Below, in pieces: positions 1 to 12,974 of a DNA stretch of 64,000 nucleotides. The position numbers and the translations under genes were made by a program. This DNA comes from Turritopsis dohrnii. Lineage: Eukaryota > Cnidaria > Hydrozoa > Anthoathecata > Oceaniidae. Positions within the stretch are counted from its first letter, which is position 1, and each line of letters begins with the position of its first letter. The notes under the pieces are model-generated. The model did not search any database and was not told the origin of the DNA. It was given only the letters and a program-made list of their open reading frames with translations. The DNA is taken from assembly GCA_027922465.2 (NCBI GenBank), contig BQMF02000026.1, positions 1,603,644 to 1,667,643 of the forward strand, read 5' to 3'.

Positions 1-1119
1 TTCACACAAATAACTACAAATAAGCTTAACTGAGGATTTATCAAAACCAAGGTTGATCAGGTTTTGTAGTATAGTAGAGTAATTTACGGTATGGAATGCT
101 TTAGAATAGTCAGCAAATATGGCCATGGTGATTTCCCCACGGTTCATTGCTTTAATAATATCATCGCGTAATTTCAGTAGTATTGTTGTTGTAGAATGAG
201 ATTTCCGAAACCCAGACATGGATTCTTTTAAGATTTTTTCTTTTTCGATATAGTCACATATTTGATGGGCCATTATACGTTCAAAGACTTTGGGAAGCAC
301 TGGTAAAATTGATATAGGCCGGTAATCATTGTTACCTTCTGAGTTTCGTATTTTTGGAACCGGTGTTACTTTCGCGATTTTCCATTGATGTGGAAATTTT
401 TCTTGCTTCCAAACAGAGTTTATAATCTGTGTGAGTGGTGATGCTATGATATCTGCTACAGATTTTATGATAGAAGTTGGTATATTATCTGGACCGGTAG
501 AACAGTCGCCCCTCAATGATTTAATTTCCTTTACTATCTCTTCATATGAAACGTTTTTAAATTTGAAAGCATTGACGGATGAATAATTAGCTTCCTCAAC
601 AAGTTTATGAAGTACATCTTGATTAACAGGCTTAGCACCAGTAATGCGTTGTGCAGTGCCGATGAAATGATTGTTTAGTGAATTTGGATTAGCAACAATG
701 TTTTTCAAATTTGGATCCAAAATTCTGTGTATGATTTTCCAAACCTCTTTAGGTCTATTCGAATTTAACGCATTTTTATAAAAGTTACTTTTGGTTGTTC
801 GAATTTTCTTTTTTAATTTATTTCTAACTTCTCGAAATTTAATCCAGTCATCCTCTGTTTGCGTTTGGTGACCGTTATAACGTAACTTGTCTCTACTTAG
901 TTTTAATTCACAAATTTCGAGATCTTTAAGCCACGGTGCTGGAGGGCGAGTAACTTTTTTCTTTGATAAAGGAGCATGTTGTTGTAAGCAGTCAGTAATT
1001 AATTTGTTGAAAAGATGTACTTTATCATCAACGGTTTCCATGCTATAAACGATGCTGAATGGCAACGCACTGAAGTCATTAGTAAAGGATTCTTTGTCAA
1101 ACTTTGTGAAGTCTCGCAT
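1..1119 (-). pseudogene. LINE-A reverse transcriptase region (continues beyond window)
   Basis: Read on the minus strand from a Met codon at 1119, the frame stays open to the window edge and encodes the linker and RT domain of an APE-type non-LTR retrotransposon. Visible motifs are PPAPWLKD (linker), STGPDNIPTSI, KVTPVPK, NDYRPISILPV, GFRKSHST and the motif A block ADYSKAFHTV near 60-110. This A block has His where LINE RTs usually have Asp (KAFD), though an Asp is present in ADYS. Motifs B and C (the YADD box) lie outside the window. The start codon overlaps the stop of the endonuclease frame (TAATG at 1117-1121). That arrangement is more likely a frameshift in a once continuous ORF than a real second gene. 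The copy is probably dead. Confidence 0.85.
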
Positions 1120-1995
1120 TACTTGAATCTAGCCTGGTATCTGCTAATTCTTGCATTAAGGAAAACATAAGGTGAGTCGTGATCACTGATTTCGTCACAT
1201 GCGATCAGCCCATTTTCTTTTACTTTACATTCATTTGTCGTTATAATATGATCAATTGTTGATTTACCTTTGCGCGTTGGTTTGTTGACATTTTGGGTTA
1301 AATTATATGACTGTAGAATATCTTTATACTGAGTAACAACAGGCGATTGTTCTAAGAAGTTTATATTCATGTCACCGGCTATAATCGTGATTCCCCTCCA
1401 ATTGGAAAGAGCAACATTTAAGATTTGATCAAACTTGTCCAACCAAGATTTGACTGATAATGCATCAAAGCTCGGCTGATAAAAAACACCAAAAAAGAAT
1501 ATCGCTGTTTCTATTTTTTCCCTAAAGTTCGAACCATAATGTTTCAATATCAGTGTCTTTATTAGATAAGTCATCTGTAGGTGTTACGTCCATATCGTCA
1601 CGTATATAGGCAGCTACACCACCTCCTTTTTTATTTTTTCGATTTTGGTGAAGTAATTGAAGTCCAGGAACATAATCGAGTTGGCATTTATTTGATGTTA
1701 ACAACGTCTCACTTAATGTATACACATCAAAAGGATAGTCATTCACATATGCGGTGAATTCAGAGAAAGTTGATATGAGCGACTGTGTACTTAAATGCAT
1801 TACCTTTAAAGACGATTTTTCTTTGAACTTTTCTTGTAGATTTTGAAGCATACCATCGTTGGGTTCAATAAATTCACTTGAATCTGCAGTGTCAGGGATA
1901 AAACGACAGTTACTGAACGGTAGCTCATGAAAATTCCAAGAATCCCATGTCCATTTTACTGGTGCAGCTGATGTTATGCTCTTTGCCTTTGTCAC
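1119..1995 (-). pseudogene. LINE-A apurinic/apyrimidinic endonuclease region, frameshifted
   Basis: Two overlapping minus-strand frames (1522-1995 and 1119-1574) together give one APE-type endonuclease. The first carries HLSTQSL (degenerate first catalytic block), LSETLL (the Glu block), and GGGVAAYIRDDM. The second carries FGVFYQPS, AGDMNINF and, near its end, SDHDSPYVFL (catalytic SDH). The frame change lies around 1522-1574, so at least one indel separates the halves; a second separates this region from the RT frame at 1119. LINE endonucleases nick target DNA to prime reverse transcription; this copy cannot make an intact one. The order endonuclease then RT on the minus strand fits one element with its 5' end near 2.4 kb. 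Confidence 0.85.
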
Positions 1996-2410
1996 GGGTA
2001 AATTAGAATACGTCCATGATTAGAACAAGTAACATGTGTAAGTTCTAAACACAGTGTGCACAGGAGACGTTTTCTATTATTTCCAACACCAATACTACAT
2101 ATCGGGCATTTAGGAGATGAAGCTTTTTTGTTTAAAGTTTTTTTGATGATTGCATTCTGCTTCTTACGGACCTGTTTATTGAAACCGGGTCCAGGATTTA
2201 ATTCTATATCACCAGATTCTAAGATAATGTTAAACGTTGCTACACTATTGGGATAATAATAAACTGTAGATTTGGCTCTTTTAATATGTCTTTTAATTTT
2301 AATTTCCTTCAGATAGCTTTTCCATTGTAGTGTACTACCTTGGGATGCATCTTGTTTAGTTGATACAGTTTGTAAGATAATGATTATACTAATTATCAGC
2401 AAAATATATT
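1992..2410 (-). pseudogene. LINE-A N-terminal region with 2A-like motif and PHD-like zinc finger
   Basis: The minus-strand frame has a strongly hydrophobic segment (about 2370-2410, ILLIISIIIILQ), a basic stretch, a 2A-like motif GDIELNPGP (2187-2213), then a PHD-type zinc-finger start, CPICSIG and LLCTLCLELTHVTC. The frame stops at 1992. A neighbouring frame from about 1995 continues with WDSWNFHELPFSN, which looks like the decayed end of the same finger, so a frameshift lies near 1995. APE-type LINEs of invertebrates are known to carry 2A-like sequences and PHD fingers at the N-terminus. The true 5' end is uncertain; it probably lies at about 2400-2410, where a repeat left end begins. Confidence 0.75.
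2187..2213 (-). other. 2A-like translational recoding motif (GDIELNPGP)
   Basis: The nine residues fit the DxExNPGP signature of 2A peptides, which make the ribosome skip the Gly-Pro bond. The motif sits after a hydrophobic and basic leader and just before the zinc finger, so it would separate a short leader from the rest of the LINE protein. All signature residues (D, E, N, P, G, P) are present, unlike in the two other LINEs of this window. The surrounding gene is broken, so any activity is ancestral. Confidence 0.8.
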
Positions 2411-2458
2411 TGGATTTCTGCGAAAGCAAGAAATACATTAAAACCGGCTCTGGGTTTT
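2411..2458 (+). repeat. Left-end fragment of a family B-type repeat
   Basis: The segment begins GGATTTCTGCG, then AAGCAAGAAATAC and an AAACCGGCTC tract. This matches the left hairpin of family B units (compare 13032 and 15568; the latter is also followed by CCGGCTTTTGG). It directly abuts the left end of family A copy 1, as if A1 had inserted next to or into the poly-T tract of a B-type element. Confidence 0.55.
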
Positions 2459-4100
2459 TGTATTCCTGCGTAAGCAAGGAATACTTTGAAACCGTTCGTG
2501 TTTTTTTTGTTTTTTTTTTTTCTTTTTTTTTCACTGTCCAAACCTAGACCAATTTTTGTCGATGGGAAATAGCCACTCAAATCATTAATGTTCCCAACTT
2601 ACATTCTTTTTATGATTTAACAGTCTAAACTCACACTATATTCATTGTATACAAGTACTTTGCTTGAAAGGACTCTAAAAGTGTAAAATATAAGCTCTAG
2701 TGAAAGGAATAATTAACATATGGCTAAATCGCAGATGCCAAGGTAGAAATGTTGTTTCATGTGAGTCTTATGCAACGTTCTTACGCTTTCCGTAGTTGTT
2801 TTAAAAATGGAAGCGAAGAAGCACGCGTAGATCTGAGAAAATTTCTTGGTTGAATATATGGATATAGAAGAGGTTATACGGCTGTCAAACTTAAAAGAAT
2901 CAAGAACATTTATGATCCAAACTGATAATCTACATGAAACTAATACTCTTAGTAGTTATTCGTGATAAATAAGCAGTTTTTGATGCTTCAAATCAGATAT
3001 GAACGACTACAAAAACGGTATGCTTACATCGATTTAAAAAAATGCGTAAGGTTTCTACTAGTCTTTTTCTAAATATAATACAATTTTCTATTTCATGTTC
3101 CTAGGTAAGCTATCCTGTTTTTATAAAGCTCTGGAATCTTGAAGCACAGCTCATCTTCCTCATCAGCTTATACCCATTTTATTAATCAATAGATGACCAC
3201 TTTTTTTATTGACTAGTCGAATTTAAAATATTGTATGATTCTAAAATTTGTATACTATCAAGCTGACGATAAAAAGGAAACACAGATATTTTTATTATTT
3301 CGCAAGGCCAAGTAAAAGTTTTTATTATGAAGTTCAGGTACAAACAACATAAAGATTTTCATACTGTATAGTTTTAAAAGGAGTATTTTGAAACGTCCAC
3401 GGAAGAGTGTTCTCTAATGGATTTTTAAACTGACGGTGTCCTTTTTTAAGCTTGATCTCCGGCAAAATTTTTCAAAGTCTCTTAACTTTTATGATGCTCT
3501 CGGGAATGTAATTAAATGAATTCGAAGTTATTACTATTTACGCCACAGATTTTCCATTCAAAACTTAATGTGACAAAGTTTTCATTACTTAATTACTTTT
3601 GAAGATGCTTTAGGGAATATAACTATGAATAAAAAACTTTTTGAAAAAATCTCTAAATGATGCAAAACAGTGCAGTTTATATGAAATAACAAATATTACT
3701 TCTTTCACAGCTACAAGATAAACTGTAAAACACAAAGAACATCATACCACATTATGGATATTGTTTTAAACCGTGAACAAACATTCACCTTTTAAAGCAC
3801 AGATTATTCTTAACGCGATAATATTTTAATTAGTTAATTGCTTCTTGAAGATGCTTTAGGGAGTGCAACTTCGAATGGAAATCTTTTTAAAAAAAATCTC
3901 TAAATTGATGCAAGACTGAAGTTTTATATGAAACAACAAAGTTTAATAGTTATCGTAGCTAAAAGGTAAAATGTAAAATACTGCAAACATCATTCCGCAT
4001 TATGCATAAGCGTGAACTAGCACTCATTTCTTTCTGAAAAGGCTCCAGAAAGTCTTACAGTCATCCGCAGGAATACTTCTGCCCGATAGGTCATCTTGTT
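2459..4100 (+). repeat. Family A repeat, copy A1
   Basis: Complete unit of about 1.64 kb. The left end has a hairpin (GTATTCCTGC, loop GTAA, GCAAGGAATAC, one bulged A), then TTTGAAACCGTTCG, a long T tract and the block CACTGTCCAAACCTAG. The right end has GCAGGAATAC (inverted copy of the left stem) and CATCTTGTT; its terminal hairpin is decayed (GCCCGATAGGTCA). This is a long-subtype copy, sharing the 3520-4060 segment with A5 and A7. No coding capacity is seen. Confidence 0.8.
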
Positions 4101-6116
4101 TGTTTTTTTTTTCACTGTCCAAACCTAGACCAGTTTTTGTCGATGGGAAATAGCCACTCAAATCATTAATGTTCCCAACTTACATTCTTTTTATGATTTA
4201 ACAGTCTAAACTCACACTATATTCATTGTATACAAGTACTTTGCTTGAAAAGACTCTAAAAGTGTAAAATATAAGCTCTAGTGAAAGGAATAATTAACAT
4301 ATGGCTAAATCGCAGATGCCAAGGTAGAAATGTTGTTAGAAGAGGTTGTAGTACGGCTGTAAAACTTAAAAGAATCAAGAACATTTATGATCCAAGCTGA
4401 TAATCTACGTGAAACTAATATTCTTAGTAGTCATTCTTGACAAATAAGCAGTTCTTGATGCTTTAAAACAGATATGAACGACTACCAATAGGGTATGTTT
4501 ATATCGATTTAATGCGTAAGGTTTCTATTATTCTTTCTAAATGTAATACAATTTTTTAATTAATGTTCCTAGATAAGCTACCCTGTTTTTATAAAGTTCT
4601 GGAATCTTGAAGCACAGCTTATCTTCCTCATCAGCTTATACCCATTTTATTAATCAATAGATGACCACTTTCTTAATTGACTAGTCGAATTTAAAATATT
4701 GTATGATTCTAAAATTTGTATACTATCAAGCTGACGATAAAAAGGAAACACAGATATTTTTATTATTTCGCAAGGCCAAGTAAAAGTTTTTATTATGAAG
4801 TTCAGGTACAAACAACATAAAGATTTTCATACTGTATAGTTTTAAAAGGAGTATTTTGAAACGTCCACGGAAGAGTGTTCTCTAATGGATTTTTAAACTG
4901 ACGGTGTTCCTTTTTAAGCTTGATCTCCGGCAAAATTTTTCAAAGTCTCTTAACTTTTATGATGCTCTCGGGAATGTAATTAAATGAATTCGAAGTTTAA
5001 GCACAGACTTTTTTTGACGCGAAAAACTTTTTATTACTTAACAAGAGCCAGATGGCGCAAAACGGTAGCAGCAATTTTACTTAAAGTTATGAAAAGTTAC
5101 TACAAAGTTCTTTGAGGCTTGTGTTTTTTTATATTTCACTGGTGGAAAACAGGCATAAACGATAAATTTGTTAAAATTATTAGTTAGTGTAAAAAGGGTC
5201 TAATCATAAACCAACAGAAATTAATTTATTAAAGACAAAAGAATTATACATGCTTGATATGAGCTGTATATGATTTTTTTATAAGAAAATTTTTTGTAAG
5301 ACTATGTGTAGAAAAAAAACACGCATTTCGAAAAAAAAAATATGTTTTTAATTATATTTTCATGAAACCAAAAATGAATTCAAACAAATAACTGCCTTTT
5401 CGAACTAGATCTTTGAAAGCCTTAATACAGAAACATATAGTGTATAGTTAGCTAACAACTGAGGTAATATGAAATTTTGAACTGATAAGCTTTACCGTCA
5501 AGAAAAGCAAAATATCAAGTATTTTCAGTTAGCGTAATGAACTAAAAGTCCTATTTTTATGTAGGGCTATTTGATAAGAATTCATTCTTTCATGGATTAA
5601 GCTACAAAATATCAGATTATGTACTTTTGAAACAAAACGCAATCTACTTTTAAATGTTTGTTGCAGAAAAGCTTCCAAAATTCGAAGGCTGCGTTCCTTC
5701 ATTGAAACTTACATTGCGTTATTAGTAGAGTCTCGCAGACTCTAAATCACAGACTAATTGCCATTTCGGCCGGAGTAGGAGGAGGAAAAGTAGGAGTAGG
5801 AGTCCGCGGGTGTTTTAATACGGTATTCGCTATCGCTACTACCGTAATTACTTCTTGAAGATTCTTTAGGGAATACAACTTTGAATTAAAATCTTTTTCA
5901 AAAAATCTCTGAATTATAGCAAGACTGAAGTTTTATATGAGACAACAAAGTTTAATTGTTATCGTTGTTAAAAGGTAAAATGTAAAATACCACAACATCA
6001 TTCTGCATTATGCATATCTTTTTAAAGCGTGAACTAATATCAGTTCTTTCTGAAATCTTTCTAGAAAGCCTTCCAGTCATCTGCAGGAATACTTCTGCCC
6101 GGTAGGGCATCTTGTT
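4101..6116 (+). repeat. Family A repeat, copy A2 (carries an 804-bp insert)
   Basis: Head-to-tail with A1, starting at the poly-T tract and CACTGTCC block without its own left hairpin. It ends in GCAGGAATAC, TGCCC/GGGCA hairpin, CATCTTGTT. The body is interrupted at 5041-5844 by another element that sits at the same position in A8. Confidence 0.8.
5041..5844 (+). mobile_element. Unclassified ~804-bp non-autonomous insert within A2
   Basis: Comparison with the uninterrupted copy A3 (near 7150) shows extra DNA here, starting ACAAGAGCCAGATGGCGCAA and ending CGCTATCGCTACTACCG. It is flanked by TA on both sides, consistent with a 2-bp TA target duplication. Near the ends are short inverted blocks CGGTAGCAGC (left) and CGGTAGTAGC (read from the right). 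It contains a GGAGTA-rich simple stretch and a perfect 7-bp hairpin (AGAGTCT, loop CGC, AGACTCT). No ORF. A near-identical copy lies at 27461-28265 and a diverged inverted copy at about 14960-15421. Confidence 0.65.
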
Positions 6117-7431
6117 TTTGTTTTTTTTTTTTCACTGTCCAAACCTAGACCAATTTTTGTCGATGGGAAATAGCCACTCAAATCATTAATGTTCCGAACT
6201 TACATTCTTTTTAAGATTTAACAGTCTAAACTCACTCTATATTCATTGTATACAAGTACTTTGCTTGAAAAGACTCTAAAGGTGTATAATATAAGCTCTA
6301 CTGAAAGGAATAGTTGACATATGGCTAAATCGCAGATGCCAGGTAGAAATGTTGTTTCACGTGAGTCTTACGGAACGTTCTTATGTTTTCCGTAGTTGTT
6401 TTAAAAATGGAAGCGAAGAAGCACGCGTAGATCTGAGAAAATTTCTTGGTTGAATATATGGATATAGAAGAGGTTATACGGCTGTCAAACTTAAAAGAAT
6501 CAAGAATATTTATGATCCAAACTGATAATCTACGTGGAACTAATATTCGTAGTAGTCATTCTTGATAAATAAGCAGTTCTTGATGCTTCAAAACAGATAT
6601 GAACGACTACCAATAGGGTATGTTTATATCGATTTAATGCGTAAGGTTTCTATTAGTCTTTCTAAATATAATACAATTTTTTAATTCATGTTCCTAGATA
6701 AGCTACGCTGTTTTTTTAAGCTCTGGAATGATGAAGCACATCAACTTCTACCTATTTTATTTATCATTTGATGACCACTTTTTTAATTGACTAGTCGAAT
6801 TTAAAATATTGTATGATTCTAAAATTTGTATATTATCAAGCTGACGATTAATAGGAAACACAGATATTTTTATTATTTCGCATGGCCAAGTAAAAGTTTT
6901 TATTATGAAGTTCAGGTACAAACAACATAAAGATTTTCATACTGTATAGTTTTAAAAGGAGTATTTTGAAACGTCCACGGAAGAGTGTTCTCTAATGGAT
7001 TTTTAAACTGACGGTGTTCCTTTTTAAGCTTGATCTCCGGCAAAATTTTTCAAAGTCTCTTAACTTTTATGATGCTCTCGGGAATGTAATTAAATGAATT
7101 CGAAGTTATTACTTCTTAAGCACAGACTTTTCTTGACGCGACAAACTTTTTATTACTTAATTACTTCTTGAAGATTCTTTAGGGAATACAACTTAGAATT
7201 AAAATCTTTTTTAAAAAATCTCTAAATTGAAGCAAGACTGAAGTTTTATATGAGACAACAAAGTTTAATTGTTATCGTTGTTAAAAGGTAAAATGTAAAA
7301 TACTGCAAACATCATTCTGCATCATGCATATCGTTTTAAAGCGTGAACTAACATTCATTTCTTTCTGAAAAGCCTCCAGAAAGTCTTTCAGTCATCTGCA
7401 GGAATACTTCTGCCCGGTAGGGCATCTTGTT
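6117..7431 (+). repeat. Family A repeat, copy A3 (short subtype)
   Basis: Tandem unit of about 1.3 kb from the poly-T/CACTGTCC block to GGGCATCTTGTT. It lacks the long-subtype segment and the 804-bp insert, so it serves as the empty-site reference for the insert in A2 and A8. Right-end inverted stem GCAGGAATAC and hairpin TGCCC-GGTA-GGGCA are intact. Confidence 0.8.
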
Positions 7432-8747
7432 CGTTTTTTTTTTTTTCACTGTCCAAACCTAGACCAATTTTTGTCGATGGGAAATAGCCACTCAAATCAT
7501 TAATGTTCCCAACTTACATTCTTTTTATGATTTAACAGTCTAAACTCACACTATATTCATTGTATACAAGTACTTTGCTTGAAAAGACTCTAAAAGTGTA
7601 AAATATAAGCTCTAGTGAAAGGAATAATTAACATATGGCTAAATCGCAGATGCCAGGTAGAAATGTTGTTTCATGTGAGTCTTATGCAACGTTCTAACGT
7701 TTTCCGTAGTTGTTTTAAAAATGAAAGCGAAGAAGCATGCGTAGATCTCTGAAAGTTTCTTTGTTGAATATATGGATATAGAAGAGGTTGTAGTACGGCT
7801 GTAAAACTTAAAAGAATCAAGAACAGTTATGATCCAAGGTGATAATCTACGTGAAACTAATACTCTTAGTAGTCATTCTTGATAAATAAGCAGTTCTCGA
7901 TGCTTCAAATCAGATATGAACGACTACCAATAGGGTATGTTTATATCGATTTAATGCGTAAGGTTTCTATTAGTCTTTCTAAATGTAATACAATTTTTTA
8001 ATTCATGTTCCTAGATAAGCTACCCTGTTTTTATAAAGCTCTGGAATCTTGAAGCACAGCTTATCTTCCTCATCAGCTTATACTCATTTTATTAATCAAT
8101 AGATGACCACTTTTTTAATTGACTAGTCGAATTTAAGATATTGTATGGTTCTAAAATTTATATACTATCAAGCTGACGATGAAAAGGAAACACAGATATT
8201 TTTATTATTTCGCAAGGCCAAGTAAAAGTTTTTATTATGAAGTTCAGGTACAAACAACATAAAGATTTTCATACTGTATAGTTTTAAAAGGAGTATTTTG
8301 AAACGTCCACGGAAGAGTGTTCTCTAATGGATTTTTAAACTGACGGTGTTCCATTTTAAGCTTGATCTCCGGCAAAATTTTTCAAAGTCTCTTAACGTTT
8401 ATGATGCTCTCGGGAATGTAGTTAAACGAATTCGAAGTTATTACTTTTTAAGCACAGACTATTCTTTTTATTACTTAATTACTTCTTGAAGATTTTTTAG
8501 GGAATACAACTTTGAATTAAAATCTTTTTTAAAAAATCTCTAAATTGAAGCAAGACTGAAGTTTTATATGAGACAACAAAGTTTAATTGTTATCGTTGTT
8601 AAGAGGTAAAATGTAAAATACCACAACATCATTCTGCATTATGCATATCTTTTTAAAGCGTGAACTAATATCAGTTCTTTCTGAAATCTTTCTAGAAAGT
8701 CTTCCAGTCATCTGCAGGAATACTTCTGCCCGGTAGGGCATCTTGTT
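7432..8747 (+). repeat. Family A repeat, copy A4 (short subtype)
   Basis: Tandem unit with the same block order as A3 and only scattered base differences and small indels. Right-end stem and hairpin are intact. No coding capacity. Confidence 0.8.
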
Positions 8748-8760
8748 TTGTTTTGTTTTT

Positions 8761-10405
8761 TTGTATTCCTGCGTAAGCAAGGAATACTTTGAAACCGTTC
8801 GTGTTTTTTTTGTTTTTTTTTTCTTTTTTTTTCACTGTCCAAACCTAGACCAATTTTTGTCGATGGGAAATAGCCACTCAAATCATTAATGTTCCCAACT
8901 TACATTCTTTTTATGATTTAACAGTCTAAACTCACACTATATTCATTGTATACAAGTACTTTGCTTGAAAAGACTCTAAAAGTGTAAAATATAAGCTCTA
9001 GTGAAAGGAATAACTAACATATGGCTAAATCGCAGATGCCAGGTAGAAATGTTGTTTCATGTGAGTCTTATGCAACGTTCTTAAGTTTACCGTAGTTGTT
9101 TTAAAAATGGAAGCGAAGAAACATGCGTAGATCTGTGAAAGTTTCTTTATTGAATATATGGATATAGAAGAGATTGTAGTACGGCTGTAAATCTTAAAAG
9201 AATCAAGAATATTTATGATCCTAGCTGATAATCTACGTGAAACTAATATTCTTAGTAGTCATTCTTGACAAATAAGCAGTTCTTGATGCTTCAAAACAGA
9301 TATGGACGACTACCAATAGGGTATGTTTATATCGATTTAATGCGTAAGTTTTCTATTAGTCTTTCTAAATGTAATACAATTTTTTAATTCATGTTCCTAG
9401 ATAAGCTACCCTGTTTTTATAAAGCTCTGGAATCTTGAAGCACAGCTTATCTTCCTCATCAGCTTATACCCATTTTATTAATCAATAGATGACCACTTTT
9501 TTAATTGACTAGTCGAATTTAAAACATTGTATGATTTTAAAATTTGTATACTATCAAGCTGACGATAAAAAGGAAACACAGATACTTTTATTATTTCGCA
9601 AGGCCAAGTAAAAGTTTTTATTATGAAGTTCAGGTACAAACAACATAAAGATTTTCATACTGTATAGTTTTAAAAGTAGTATTTTGAAACGTCCACGGAA
9701 GAGTGTTCTCTAATGGATTTTTAAACTGACGGTGTTCCTTTTTAAGCTTGATCTCTGGCAAAATTTTTCAAAGTCTCTTAACTGTTATGATGCTCTTGGG
9801 ATTGTAATTAAATGAATTCGAAGTTATTACTATTTACGCCACAGATTTTCCATTCAAAACTTAATGTGACAAAGTTTTCATTACTTAATTACTTTTTGAA
9901 GATGCTTTAGGGAATATAACTATGAATAAAAAACTGTTTGAAAAAATCTCTAAATGATGCAAAACAGTGCATTTTATATGAAATAACAAATATTACTTCT
10001 TTCACAGCTACAAGATAAACTGTAAAACACAAAGAACATCATACCACATTTTGCATATTGTTTTAAACCGTGAACAAACATTCACCTTTTAAAGCACAGA
10101 TTATTCTTAACACGATAATCTTTTAATTAGTTAATTGCTTCTTGAAGATGCTTTAGGGAGTGCAACTTCGAATGGAAATCTTATTAAAAAAATCTCTAAA
10201 TTGATGCAAGACTGAAGTTTTATATGAAACAACAAAGTTTAATAGTTATCGTAGCTAAAAGGTAAAATGTAAAATACTGCAAACATCATTCTGCACTATG
10301 CATATGGTTTTAAAGCGTGAACTAACACTCATTTCTTTCTGAAAAGGCTCCAAAATGTCTTACAGTCATCCGCAGGAATACTTCTGCCCGGTAGGGCATC
10401 TTGTT
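8761..10405 (+). repeat. Family A repeat, copy A5 (long subtype, complete left end)
   Basis: Has its own left hairpin from 8763 (GTATTCCTGC ... GCAAGGAATAC) and the GAAACCGTTCG spacer, then poly-T and CACTGTCC. It contains the long-subtype segment (9825-10330) found in A1 and A7. The right end is intact. Confidence 0.8.
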
Positions 10406-11678
10406 CTTTTTTTTTCACTGTCCAAACCTAGACCAATTTTTGTCGATGGGAAATAGCTACTCAAATCATTAATGTTCCCAACTTGCATTCTTTTTATGAT
10501 TTAACAGTCTAAACTCACACTATATTCATTGTATACAAGTACTTTGCTTGAAAGGACTCTAAAAGTGTAAAATATAAGCTCTAGTGAAAGGAATAATTAA
10601 CATATGGCTAAATCGCAGATGCCAAGGTAAAAATGTTGTTTCATGTGAGTCTTATGCAACGTTCTTACGTTTCCCGTAGTTGTTTTAAAAATGGAAGCGA
10701 AGCACGCGTAGATCTGAAAAAATTTCTTTGTTGAATATATGGATATAGAAGAGGTTATACGGCTGTCAAACATAAAAGAATCAAGAACATTTATGATCCA
10801 AACTGATAATCTACGTGAAACTAATACTCTTAGTTGTTATTCGTGATAAATAAGCAGTTTTTGATGCTTCAAAACAGATATGAACGACTACCAATAGGGT
10901 ATGTTTATATCGATTTAAAAAAATGCGTAAGGTTTCTATTAGTCTTTCTAAATATAATACAATTTTGTAATTCATGTTCCTAGATAAGCTACGCTGTTTT
11001 TGTAAGCTCTGGAATGATGAAGCACATCAACTTCTACCTATTTTATTTATCATTTGATGACCACTTTTTTAATTGACTAGTCGAATTTAAAATATTGTAT
11101 GATTCTAAAATTTGTATACTATCAAGCTGACGATAAAAAGGAAACACAGATATTTTTATTATTTCGCAAGGCCAAGTAAAAGTTTTTATTATGAAGTTCA
11201 GGTACAAACAACATAAAGATTTTCATACTGTAAAGTTTTAAAAGGAGTATTTTGAAACGTCCACGGAAGTGTGTTCTCTAATGGATTTTTAAACTGACGG
11301 TGTTCCTTTTTAAGCTTGATCTCTGGCAAAATTTTCAAAGCCTCTTAACTTTTATGATGCTCTCGGGAATGTAATTAAATGAATTCGAAGTTATTACTTC
11401 TTAAGCATGGACTTTTCTTGACGCGAGAAACTTTTTATTACTTAATTACTTCTTGAAGATTTTTTAGGGAATACAACTTTGAATTAAAATCATTTTTAAA
11501 AAATCTCTAAATTGAAACAAGACTGAGATTTTATATGAGACAACAAAGTTTAATTGTTATCGTTGTTATCGTTGTTATCGTTTTAAAGCGTGAACTAACA
11601 TTCATTTCTTTTTGAAAAGCCTGCAGAAAGTCTTCCAGTCATCTGCAGGAATACTTCTGCCCGGTAGGGCATCTTGTT
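10406..11678 (+). repeat. Family A repeat, copy A6
   Basis: Short-subtype unit ending the first family A array. A small local expansion, GTTATC repeated near 11555-11580, replaces part of the usual sequence before the right end. Right-end stem and hairpin intact. Confidence 0.8.
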
Positions 11679-12711
11679 TTTTTTTCTGCTGTCCAAACCT
11701 AGCGGTTTTTTGAAATTTCGTGCGTGCGCCTACATGGATTCATTACATCTATGCGTAAAGCCATTTTTTCGTAGCACGAAGTTTCTTCCACGAGAAACTT
11801 CTGGCGACTGGTTGTAATTGCGGTAATACAGAAATCGAAAACTTTCTTTTCTAACATCGGTATTTGAAACTTCTATGTTTTGGTAAGCTTTCTTCTTAGT
11901 GCTTTTTTACCTTCCCATTTGCTTAATTGTAGGCTTATATCTGGGTACATCGGAGTAAAAGTGAGGTCTGTGTGAGGTTTGTCAGCAAGCCTCTAGCTGA
12001 TCCTAGCTGATCCTATCTTACCCTAGCTTTCTAGCCTATCCTAGCTTATCCTAGATAATCCTAGCTGACCAAACAAAGCTTTGAGGCAAACTTGAGAAAT
12101 ACAAAAATTCATCGAAGTGGCTCATAATTAAACTTTTAAAAGGTAAAATTTTTAAATGCTTCGTAGCTAGCTTAGGTAGATACGTAGTTACTTTAAAACA
12201 CAGTATTTCCGATAAATTTTTTAATTTGTTTCTTATATTTTTTTCGAAAAAGTTTGTGTTTTTTTCTTTCGTTTTTATACATAGATTCTTTTTTTTTTTT
12301 TTAAACTGTCATATAAATCGCGTATCCATGGTTACGATTCGCACCTTTCTTTTCTTTGTATGTAATAGCTTATGTTGTTTTTAGTTAAGCCATATTCACA
12401 CTTTTTAAAAGTATTTTTGTCTTATCTATTTTTGATCTACAGTATATAATATGTTTGTTTTCAAGAAAAAACTATTTTCATTTTGATACTTAAAGTTTCA
12501 TTCATTAAGCAATCGTCTCTCCATATCCATAAAAGTAGTATAAAATCTTGTTAACGTTTGTGTGTAAAGTGTTCAAAATGCTCAACAGGAAAGAGGAGCT
12601 TTAATATTTTTTGGATCTATAGTATGTATCATTGATGCTTTCATAGATTTCTAGGGTTTCATGCTTCAGCTGGCTTTGCAGAAATCCTTATGCCTGCAAG
12701 GGCATCTTGTT
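11679..12711 (+). repeat. Family B repeat, copy B1
   Basis: Starts with CTGTCCAAACCTAG shared with family A, then the family B-specific GCGGTTTTTTGAAATTTCG. Ends GCAGAAATCC, a hairpin (ATGCC...GGCAT) and CATCTTGTT. The interior (12000-12060) has an imprecise tandem run of CCTAGCTGAT/CCTAGCTTAT-like words. No ORF of substance. Confidence 0.7.
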
Positions 12712-12974
12712 CTTCTTTTTCTTACTGTCCAAACCTAGCGGTTTTTTGAAAATTCATGCATGCGGTTACATAAAACCAAAGCACCATGCCATGCATGTCA
12801 GCGGGAAGAAACCCTTTTAGAATATATAGAAGAAACTTATAATTATCTTGAACTGTGATCGTGTTGAAATATGTGACGCTCATTTTCAGCACGATGGCTT
12901 TTATTATGTTCGATGTTCTTATTAATGTATTGTGTTCACGCACGTGGCTTTTTATCACGCATGTTATTCTTTTT
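12712..12974 (+). repeat. Family B repeat, truncated copy B2
   Basis: Begins ACTGTCCAAACCTAGCGG like B1 but runs only about 260 bp before two successive family B left ends (GGATTTCTGCG at 12975 and at 13032) take over. It is a 5' fragment cut off by the next unit. Confidence 0.6.
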
